This document shows, in pieces, positions 55,194 through 64,000 of a stretch of 64,000 nt of DNA. Below the pieces are notes generated by a model that saw nothing but the letters and a program-made list of their open reading frames with translations, was not told where the DNA came from and did no database searches. This DNA is from Marinomonas pollencensis (GTDB lineage: Bacteria > Pseudomonadota > Gammaproteobacteria > Pseudomonadales > Marinomonadaceae). The first letter of the stretch is position 1, and each line of letters begins with the position of its first letter. Made by a program: the position numbers and the translations under genes. The DNA lies in NCBI RefSeq assembly GCF_003387375.1, contig NZ_QUNG01000005.1, positions 186,001-250,000 on the forward strand, in the 5' to 3' direction.

Positions 55194-56045
55194 ATGATTT
55201 TAGTAACAGGTGCATCCGGTCAATTAGGCCGCCTTATCGTCGCAAGTTTACTCCAGCGCGGTACACCAGCAAGCCAAATCATCGCAGCGGTCCGCTCACC
55301 TGAAAAAGCACAGGACTTAGCAGAACAAGGTATTCTTGTGCGCCAAGCAGATTATATGGATACAGCGTCTTTAGCTGCTGCAATGGAAGGCGTAAAGCGA
55401 GTAGTACTGGTGTCATCCAGCGAAGTAGGGCAACGCACCGTTCAACATAAGAACCTGATTCAGGCAGCTCAAGAGGTTAAGGTAGAGCGGCTCGCGTACA
55501 CCAGCATGCTTAATGCTCAGCATTCTCCATTAGCTCTGGCAGCAGAACATGTAGAAACCGAGCAAGTGCTGCAAGACTCTGGCATCCCACATGTACTATT
55601 ACGCAATGGTTGGTATTCAGAAAACTACACAGGAACCGTCGCTATGGCCATCGAACATGGCGCCGTTTTAGGCTGTGCTGAAGAAGGCAAATACGCGACA
55701 GCAGCACGTGCAGACTACGCAGAAGCTGCCGCTGTTGCCATTACCGCAGAGAATCAAGCCGGAAAAGTATATGAATTAGCAGGAGACAATGCCTTTACAC
55801 TGGCCGAATACGCCCAGAAAGTCAGTCAGGTCAGTGGAAAAAACGTGGTCTACAAAAATTTATCTGAAGCAGAATACACCAACGCCTTGGTACAAGTCGG
55901 TTTACCAGAAGGCTTTGCTGGTATTCTAGCAGACTCGGATGCGGGTGCAGCAAAAGGCGCGTTATTCGACGACAGTAAAACACTATCGGCGCTGATTGGC
56001 CGACCAACTACCCCGATAGAAGACAGCATCAAAGCCGCGCTTTAA
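55194..56045 (+). CDS. qorB: NAD(P)H quinone oxidoreductase of the NmrA/SDR type
   Basis: 283 residues. N-terminal dinucleotide motif ILVTGASGQLGRLI, then VRSPEKAQDLAEQGILVRQADY, and the active-region ERLAYTSMLNAQ. Matches QorB/YtfG, an NADPH-dependent quinone reductase, in length and in pairing with a divergent HxlR regulator. RBS AAAGGAGATAGCC. Confidence 0.87.
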   Translation: MILVTGASGQLGRLIVASLLQRGTPASQIIAAVRSPEKAQDLAEQGILVRQADYMDTASLAAAMEGVKRVVLVSSSEVGQRTVQHKNLIQAAQEVKVERLAYTSMLNAQHSPLALAAEHVETEQVLQDSGIPHVLLRNGWYSENYTGTVAMAIEHGAVLGCAEEGKYATAARADYAEAAAVAITAENQAGKVYELAGDNAFTLAEYAQKVSQVSGKNVVYKNLSEAEYTNALVQVGLPEGFAGILADSDAGAAKGALFDDSKTLSALIGRPTTPIEDSIKAAL

Positions 56046-56061
56046 CGCCGTTTTTACCAAA

Positions 56062-56086
56062 AAAACCCCGCTTAACGCGGGGTTTT
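56062..56086. terminator. Bidirectional terminator qorB / gyrB
   Basis: AAAACCCCGC and GCGGGGTTTT pair across loop TTAAC between convergent qorB and gyrB. Confidence 0.92.
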
Positions 56087-56107
56087 ATTGATTACCAAAG
56101 CAAACGA

Positions 56108-58531
<2,424 letters not shown>

Positions 58532-59638
58532 TTAACTCTCCTGCAAACCTTTGCTCGATAAGGACAATTCGCCGTTATTCATAGAAAAGTGACGAACGTC
58601 TGTGGTGTCGGCCCACGCAAAATCCGTGGTATCTGGTCCAACACTTGTAATAAAAATTTGGCTCTCTAGAGACTCCAACAAACGACACAACTTTTGCCGA
58701 TGATTGGCATCCAGCTCTGCCGGTAGATCGTCCACTAAAAAAACCAATGGGCGGCCCATGTCGATCAGTAATTGCCCCTGGGCAATCTTCAGTGCGGACA
58801 CCACTAACTTCTGTTGTCCGCGTGACAGGGTATCCAAAGCATCGCCCGTTTCTGCTTTAACACGTAAATCCGCTCGCTGCGGTCCAGTGTGGGTATAACC
58901 AAGTTCAATATCTCGCTCACGACCCGCTACTACAGCCGCTTCTAACGACTTCTGCGAATCCCACCCTTGGAAGAATTGCAAAGAGACCTTTAGATCTTCG
59001 TTGAGTAACGATAACACCTTTAAAAAATAAGGTGTTAGGCGTTCGACATAGGCTTTACGCGAGGTATTAACCTGTTCACCAAGGCGGATTAATTCCTGAT
59101 CGAAAGCCGCCAATAAACTGGCTGATATTTTACCACGTCTGAGTAAGGTATTCCGCTGTTTTAATGCTTTTTGCCAGCCTCGCCATGCACGAATAAATTC
59201 ACTGTCGAAATGAAATACCCCCCAGTCTATAAATTGCCTTCTCACACTTGGCGACCCTTCCAGCAGTCGAAACGCATCAGGGTTAATCAGCTGTACAGGC
59301 AAACGTTCAGCGAGCTCAACAACAGACTGGGCGCGCTGGCCTTGAATACGCACCTCTATTTGCCCATCTCGATGACGCTGCAGCCCCACCGGCACTGGAT
59401 TACCTTGATCTTGATGCAATTGAGCAAACACCAAACAATGTTCGGTTTCGTGCTGTATATAGGTTTTGTGCTTATGACTGCGAAAAGAGCGACCAAAGGA
59501 AAGCAGGTGAATCGCCTCTAAAACCGAGGTTTTACCGCTGCCATTCTCACCAATAATCACATTGACTTGAGGCGAAGGTTCAAACCGCACACTTGACAGG
59601 TTGCGAACATGAGAGATGTCCAAACACACCAGTGGCAT
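58532..59638 (-). CDS. recF: DNA replication and repair protein RecF
   Basis: 368-residue SMC-like ATPase that helps RecOR load RecA at gaps. Walker A GENGSGKTSVLEAIHLL, signature LSRGQQKL and Walker B VFLVDDLPAELD. Order dnaN-recF-gyrB, as in most gammaproteobacteria; no overlap with gyrB. Confidence 0.97.
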   Translation of the reverse strand: MPLVCLDISHVRNLSSVRFEPSPQVNVIIGENGSGKTSVLEAIHLLSFGRSFRSHKHKTYIQHETEHCLVFAQLHQDQGNPVPVGLQRHRDGQIEVRIQGQRAQSVVELAERLPVQLINPDAFRLLEGSPSVRRQFIDWGVFHFDSEFIRAWRGWQKALKQRNTLLRRGKISASLLAAFDQELIRLGEQVNTSRKAYVERLTPYFLKVLSLLNEDLKVSLQFFQGWDSQKSLEAAVVAGRERDIELGYTHTGPQRADLRVKAETGDALDTLSRGQQKLVVSALKIAQGQLLIDMGRPLVFLVDDLPAELDANHRQKLCRLLESLESQIFITSVGPDTTDFAWADTTDVRHFSMNNGELSLSSKGLQES

Positions 59639-59668
59639 AAAGTTAAAACCTTAATCGAAGGGAGGGAA

Positions 59669-59706
59669 AAACCGCTTGAACTTGCTATCAGCAAGCCAAG
59701 CGGTTT
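59669..59706 (-). terminator. Hairpin between dnaN and recF
   Basis: AAACCGCTTG (59669-59678) and CAAGCGGTTT (59697-59706) with an inner CTTGCT/AGCAAG pair; on the minus strand it follows dnaN and is succeeded by TT and a purine run, so it may attenuate read-through into recF. Confidence 0.6.
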
Positions 59707-59716
59707 CAAATAAAGA

Positions 59717-60814
59717 TTACAGACGCATTGGCATCACAACATACTGTGCTGCATGGCTTTGTGCTTCTTCAATAAGAGCACTGCTGTTCGAATCATTCAA
59801 TGAGAGACGTACTTCTTGAGTATCGACCACACCTAATACATCCAACAAATAGCCCACATTAAAGCCCACTTCCAAATTGTCGCCTTGGTATTGAACCAAA
59901 ACGGATTCTTCCGCTTCTTCTTGCTCTGGGTTATTCGCAAACACTTGCAGCATGCCATTTGACAAGATCAAGCGCACACCACGGTATTTTTCGTTAGATA
60001 GAATCGAAGCGCGCAAGAAAACTTGGCGTAGCTCAAGACGATCCGCAATGATAATTTTTTCGTTATTACGAGGAATCACTCGGTGGTAATCAGGGAACTT
60101 GCCATCAACCAGTTTCGAAGTGAAGACATATTCACCCACTTTGGCACGAATATGATTGGAACCAACAGTAAGCTCTACGGTTTCTTCGCTGTCGTTTAAG
60201 AGGCGGTTTAATTCCAACACCCCTTTACGCGGTACGATCACTTGCGTTAGATCACCACTTACTTGAGCGTCTTCTACTGCTGTTGCCAAACGGTGTCCAT
60301 CAGTCGCAACAACGCGCAATTGACCATCTGCGACTTCAAACAGCATGCCGTTCAAGTAATAACGAACATCTTGGTTAGCCATCGCAAAGCCAGTACGATC
60401 GATCAAACGGCGCACATTTACTTGTGGGATAGCGACAACCAAATCGCCTTGCATATCTTGAATATTCGGGAACTCATCGGCCGGCAAAGTCGACAGGCTA
60501 AAGCGTGAACGTCCAGAACGAATCACCGCTTTTTGCTCATCCAGCGTAAATTCAATAACGGCACTGTCTGGCAAGCTTTTGCAGATATCCATGAGTTTAC
60601 GAGCAGGCACTGTGATGCGGCCATCTTCACACTCATCTAATGGTACATGGCCCACTAATTCCACTTCTAAATCCGAACCGGTCAAAGTTAATGTTTGGTC
60701 TTTTACTTCCACCAAGACATTGGCCAAAACTGGCATGGTCTGTTTACGCTCTACAACGCCCGCCACCAATTGAAGTGGCTTAAGAAGTGTCTCGCGGACA
60801 ACTGAAAATTTCAT
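59717..60814 (-). CDS. dnaN: DNA polymerase III sliding clamp (beta)
   Basis: 365 residues with three similar clamp domains. The ending AAQYVVMPMRL and the start MKFSVVRETLLKPLQLVAG are diagnostic. ATG preceded by GGGG. Transcribed leftward with dnaA, gap 32 bases. Confidence 0.98.
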   Translation of the reverse strand: MKFSVVRETLLKPLQLVAGVVERKQTMPVLANVLVEVKDQTLTLTGSDLEVELVGHVPLDECEDGRITVPARKLMDICKSLPDSAVIEFTLDEQKAVIRSGRSRFSLSTLPADEFPNIQDMQGDLVVAIPQVNVRRLIDRTGFAMANQDVRYYLNGMLFEVADGQLRVVATDGHRLATAVEDAQVSGDLTQVIVPRKGVLELNRLLNDSEETVELTVGSNHIRAKVGEYVFTSKLVDGKFPDYHRVIPRNNEKIIIADRLELRQVFLRASILSNEKYRGVRLILSNGMLQVFANNPEQEEAEESVLVQYQGDNLEVGFNVGYLLDVLGVVDTQEVRLSLNDSNSSALIEEAQSHAAQYVVMPMRL

Positions 60815-60846
60815 TATTTTCCCCGTTAACTCAATGTCTTAGACCA

Positions 60847-62403
60847 TCAAGTGGTCAGAATTCGCATCAATTGTTTGTAGTCTTCACGGATATCAGAATC
60901 CGTATCTTGTAGTTCTTTGATCTTACGAATCGCATGCAAAGCAGTGGTATGATCACGGCCACCAAAGGCATCGCCAATCTCAGGCAAACTGTGGTTGGTC
61001 AGTTCTTTCGCCAGTGACATAGCCACTTGACGAGGACGAGCAACAGACCGACTGCGACGTTTCGATAATAAGTCGCTGATTTTGATTTTATAATACTCAG
61101 CAACAATGCGCTGAATATTATCAATGTTCACCAACTTATCTTGCAAGGCCAAAAGGTCTTTTAGTGACTCGCGAACAAAATCTGGTGTAATGGCACGACC
61201 AGTGAAGTGAGAGTTCGCAATCACACGCTTTAATGCACCTTCCAATTCTCGCACATTAGAACGAATTTTTTGAGCGATAAAAAAGGCAGAGTCATAAGAC
61301 AATTTCACGCCACTTTCATCCGCTTTACGCATCAGGATAGCGACTCGGGTTTCCAGCTCTGGTGGCTCAATGGCAACGGTTAATCCCCATCCAAAACGAG
61401 ACTTTAAGCGGTCTTCCAAACCCTGAATTTCTTTCGGGTAACGGTCACAGGTTAAAATCATCTGTTGGCCGCCTTCCAATAAGGCATTAAAGGTATGGAA
61501 AAATTCCTCTTGGGTGCGATCTTTCCCCGCGAAAAACTGAATATCATCAATTAACAGCGCATCAACCGAACGATAATAACGCTTAAAATCGTTAATCGCG
61601 TTCAATTGCAACGCTTTAACCATGTCTGCCACAAAGCGCTCAGAATGCAGATAAACCACTTTCGCATTAGGATTATGGCGCATCATTTCTGTACCAACGG
61701 CTTGCATTAAGTGAGTTTTACCTAAGCCAACACCACCATATATAAAGAGTGGGTTGTACGCACCGCCAGGATTTTCCGCGACTTGTAACGCGGCAGCATG
61801 GGCAAGTTGGTTCGATTTACCTTCAATGAAGTTTTCGAAAGTAAAGGAGTTATTAAGATTAGCGCCGTGGTTGATTCCGCCTTCCACTTCCACTTTACGT
61901 TTCGGTGCTGTCAGCGGTAACTGACCTTGTTCATAAGGTTCCAAGTCATGGCCACGTAGCCCAGCTCCCGATAAGGTTAATGGCGCTTCGAATTCTAAAT
62001 CAGCATGCTGGCTGCCTTCGCCATCCATTAAGCCAAAGCCCACCCCTGGTCGATAACCGGATTCATTCGCCACTTCATTATTTAATGGGCTAGAAATAGG
62101 TTCGACTGGTGGTGCTGGCGGCGGCGGTGCAGATTGATTCGCTTGCGCAAAATTTTGCTCTTTAACAGCAAAACGTAAAGTCGGCGAAGGGTCGGTGCCA
62201 GCAAACTCTGACAACAACTCTTTGATACGCGCTTGATACTTGTTACTCACCCAATCTAAAACAAAACGGTTGGGTGCGCGTAGGCACAATTCGCCATTGG
62301 GCGTCATTTCAGCCTGTAACGGACGAATCCAAGTGTTGAACTGCGATGTGGAAAACTCATCCTGCAGGCGTTGCAGGCAAAGATTCCAATGCTCCAAAGA
62401 CAC
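60847..62403 (-). CDS. dnaA: Replication initiator DnaA
   Basis: 518 residues. Domain I (W-rich start [22 protein letters not shown]), a long variable linker, AAA+ with [14 protein letters not shown] and [13 protein letters not shown]-terminal DNA-binding [14 protein letters not shown] and [11 protein letters not shown]. The start codon is GTG with GAGGAG eleven bases upstream. First gene of the leftward replication operon; oriC lies directly upstream. Confidence 0.98.
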   Translation of the reverse strand: MSLEHWNLCLQRLQDEFSTSQFNTWIRPLQAEMTPNGELCLRAPNRFVLDWVSNKYQARIKELLSEFAGTDPSPTLRFAVKEQNFAQANQSAPPPPAPPVEPISSPLNNEVANESGYRPGVGFGLMDGEGSQHADLEFEAPLTLSGAGLRGHDLEPYEQGQLPLTAPKRKVEVEGGINHGANLNNSFTFENFIEGKSNQLAHAAALQVAENPGGAYNPLFIYGGVGLGKTHLMQAVGTEMMRHNPNAKVVYLHSERFVADMVKALQLNAINDFKRYYRSVDALLIDDIQFFAGKDRTQEEFFHTFNALLEGGQQMILTCDRYPKEIQGLEDRLKSRFGWGLTVAIEPPELETRVAILMRKADESGVKLSYDSAFFIAQKIRSNVRELEGALKRVIANSHFTGRAITPDFVRESLKDLLALQDKLVNIDNIQRIVAEYYKIKISDLLSKRRSRSVARPRQVAMSLAKELTNHSLPEIGDAFGGRDHTTALHAIRKIKELQDTDSDIREDYKQLMRILTT

Positions 62404-62917
62404 TGTAGACGTACTCCTCGGTTGAGTGACAGAAATAAGAAGCGGATTTTACCTCGCGAAAACCTAGTTATCCACACATAAATGGAAAAAGAAGGATTCT
62501 CTGTATGAAAATATATTTTTGTTAATAACAGGTAAGGTTATACACACCAGTAGATAAAATTGATTTGGTGTGCATAAAACAGGTACTTATACACATATTA
62601 ACAACGCTTTCTCGATTTTATTATCCACAGCTGGTTTCAAAGCTATCCTTTTGATTTTTATACACATAAATAACAGAAAAATCATTCTGTTTATAACTTT
62701 TGAAAACTCAAAAACAAACTGCCCACAGGGCAGGTAAAAGTCTGTGTGTAACTATTTAATGGAATGTGTGGTTATTTTTTTAACAATTAAGCCTTGCTAA
62801 TGATTGAATTCCTTAAGGAAAGGTTTTAAAATCCGCGCCCTGATTTTGAATCAAATGCTGAGGCTTGGCTAAGGCTAACCCTCAAAACTGAAACACTGCT
62901 TCAGTGAGTGAATAAAG
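62404..62917. other. oriC: Chromosomal replication origin oriC
   Basis: 514 AT-rich bases between dnaA and rpmH. DnaA boxes fitting TTATnCACA: 62468-62476, 62538-62546, 62587-62595, 62621-62629 and 62658-62666 (plus strand), and 62569-62577 (minus strand). Weaker boxes lie near 62743-62751 and 62765-62774. This matches oriC of Pseudomonas, which also lies between dnaA and rpmH. Confidence 0.9.
62804..62832 (+). promoter_or_regulatory. Promoter of rpmH-rnpA
   Basis: TTGAAT (62804-62809) and TAAAAT (62827-62832) at exactly 17 bases spacing fit a sigma-70 promoter, about 85 bases before rpmH. Confidence 0.55.
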
Positions 62918-63052
62918 ATGAAAAGAACTTTCCAACCTAGTGTTCTAAAACGCAAACGTAACCACGGTTTCCGTGCTCGTATGGCTACTAAAAGCGGACG
63001 TCAAATCGTTGCACGTCGTCGTGCTCGCGGCCGTAAGGTACTAAGCGCATAA
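62918..63052 (+). CDS. rpmH: 50S ribosomal protein L34
   Basis: 44 residues, very basic: [18 protein letters not shown] opens it and [17 protein letters not shown] ends it, matching L34 throughout. It heads the rightward rpmH-rnpA operon next to oriC; rnpA begins eight bases after the stop. Confidence 0.98.
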   Translation: MKRTFQPSVLKRKRNHGFRARMATKSGRQIVARRRARGRKVLSA

Positions 63053-63060
63053 ACACGCTG

Positions 63061-63459
63061 ATGACCGAATATTGTTTTCCTCGGCATGTCAGACTTCTGA
63101 ATGCCGGGGATTATCAATCCGTATTTAATAACACCTCCTCCAAAGTCTTCGCAGGTGAATTCCTTCTATTGGCGACAAAACGAGATGATGACCAAACTCG
63201 CTTGGGTCTTATCGTTGCTAAAAAAACGGATAAACGTGCAGTAGGCCGGAATCGTATCAAACGCTTGGTACGTGATTCGTTTCGCCACCACAAAATTCCT
63301 CTTGCAGGTCTCGACATTGTCTTTCTAGCTCGTCAGGGCATTAAAGAATTAGACAACCCAACGTTGCACAAACGCCTCGATAAAGCGTGGGATCAACTGG
63401 CGAAAAAGTCGAAAAAATCATCACCTAATCAAAAACGCGGCCATTCGAGTCAGAAATAA
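63061..63459 (+). CDS. rnpA: Ribonuclease P protein component
   Basis: 132-residue protein that assists RNase P RNA in removing 5' leaders of tRNA. FPRHVRLLNAGDYQSVF and the RNR motif in KRAVGRNRIKRLVRDSFR are diagnostic. The C-terminal tail is Lys/Ser-rich. Confidence 0.97.
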   Translation: MTEYCFPRHVRLLNAGDYQSVFNNTSSKVFAGEFLLLATKRDDDQTRLGLIVAKKTDKRAVGRNRIKRLVRDSFRHHKIPLAGLDIVFLARQGIKELDNPTLHKRLDKAWDQLAKKSKKSSPNQKRGHSSQK

Positions 63460-63555
63460 GCTGAAAAAACAGTCAAAGGCTGGTTTAATAGCGCGTGTTT
63501 TTTTAAATAGGGTTCTGTGAACCCATTGTCCAACCAAACAAATTAGTTGAATACC

Positions 63556-64000
63556 ATGGATTTCAGACGTTACTTTTTATGGGGTGCGCTTTTTGTCAGT
63601 GGCTACCTGCTGTTTTTACAGTGGACCCAAGACTATGGTCCTCAGTCCCAACAAAGCGTAGTTCAAGCAACTCAAACAGAATCTGCGACGAATGCTTCGT
63701 CAGACACAGATTTACCTAACGCCGTTCACAGCAGTGACACCAGTGTTAATGCAATCCCTAGCAATGCTAAAACTATTGCTCCAGGAAAGCTTATCGAGGT
63801 AACAACCGATACACTAAAAGTGTCCATTGATCCTGTCGGCGGTGATATTGTTGGTGCTGCTCTTCTTAAATACACCAAAGAATTAGGCCAGCCTGATCCT
63901 TTCGTCATTTTAGAGAACGATGCTGCCCATACTTATATTACTCAAAGTGGATTAATTGGTCCTAACGGTCCTGATGCATCGCCTGATGGCCGCCCTGTGT
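63556..64000 (+). CDS. yidC: Membrane protein insertase YidC (partial)
   Basis: First 148 codons of YidC, which inserts proteins into the inner membrane. MDFRRYFLWGALFVSGYLLF is the N-terminal membrane anchor, followed by a Ser/Thr-rich linker and the start of the periplasmic domain (LKVSIDPVGGDIVGAALLKY). It runs off the right edge. No yidD gene lies between rnpA and yidC (97-base gap). Confidence 0.95.
   Translation, partial: MDFRRYFLWGALFVSGYLLFLQWTQDYGPQSQQSVVQATQTESATNASSDTDLPNAVHSSDTSVNAIPSNAKTIAPGKLIEVTTDTLKVSIDPVGGDIVGAALLKYTKELGQPDPFVILENDAAHTYITQSGLIGPNGPDASPDGRPV

Noticed and set aside
47750-56107. Accessory block as a mobile element or genomic island.
   Set aside because: No integrase, transposase, tRNA target or flanking direct repeat was found.

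Overview
The window looks like a chromosomal segment of a marine gammaproteobacterium of the Oceanospirillales, most like Marinomonas. This is inferred from protein character and gene order, not from a search. It ends at the replication origin. Reading leftwards from the origin are dnaA, dnaN, recF and gyrB (56.1-62.4 kb). Reading rightwards are rpmH, rnpA and yidC, which runs off the end. The 514-base gap between dnaA and rpmH carries six DnaA boxes and is almost certainly oriC.

Layout. 1-3.3 kb: cytochrome bo quinol oxidase genes cyoB (cut by the window edge) and cyoA, plus a small membrane protein. 3.5-5.8 kb: a MocR-type regulator divergent from a PNPOx-like flavin protein. 5.8-9.7 kb: an iron-sulfur D-lactate dehydrogenase divergent from an LldR/PdhR-type regulator with twin operators. 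9.8-15.1 kb: a MATE exporter, then a nitric-oxide and globin module (small membrane protein, truncated haemoglobin, NorR, and flavohaemoglobin behind two NorR sites and a sigma-54 promoter). 15.2-19.3 kb: FemAB-like protein, aroE, hemF, lpxM. 19.4-23.6 kb: TetR/lpdA pair, a GGDEF protein, an orphan. 23.7-31.8 kb: a hydroxyproline catabolic operon, its GntR regulator, and gabD-gabT. 32-37 kb: a PbgA/YejM-like sulfatase-fold membrane protein, a LysR regulator, orphan fabF and its TetR regulator. 37-47.7 kb: housekeeping genes cysQ, hslR, dprA, def, fmt, rsmB, trkA, trkH, ybaK, gmhB. 47.8-56.0 kb: an accessory block between gmhB and gyrB, holding a CGNR regulator, a glyoxalase-fold protein, a PNPOx-ferredoxin-reductase fusion, an AraC regulator, a siderophore receptor with an FhuF-type reductase, and an HxlR/qorB pair.

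How the parts fit. The origin side holds replication and segregation DNA. Besides oriC there are three near-perfect parS (ParB-binding) palindromes at 38.8, 42.3 and 43.3 kb, two of them inside genes, where they force the same VSRET peptide into DprA and RsmB. The metabolic side holds several short regulator-target pairs whose operators can be read directly: LldR-type, NorR, TetR, CGNR and Fur. Hydroxyproline breakdown should yield alpha-ketoglutarate semialdehyde, and the neighbouring gabD product could oxidise it.

The least explained items are the CGNR/glyoxalase/PNPOx-FNR cluster with its 13-bp inverted repeat, a DnaA-box cluster 50 kb from the origin (11.2-11.4 kb), a Met/His-rich tail on CyoA, and a sixfold 8-bp tandem repeat at 43.4 kb. 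No tRNA, rRNA, CRISPR array, insertion sequence or prophage gene was seen.
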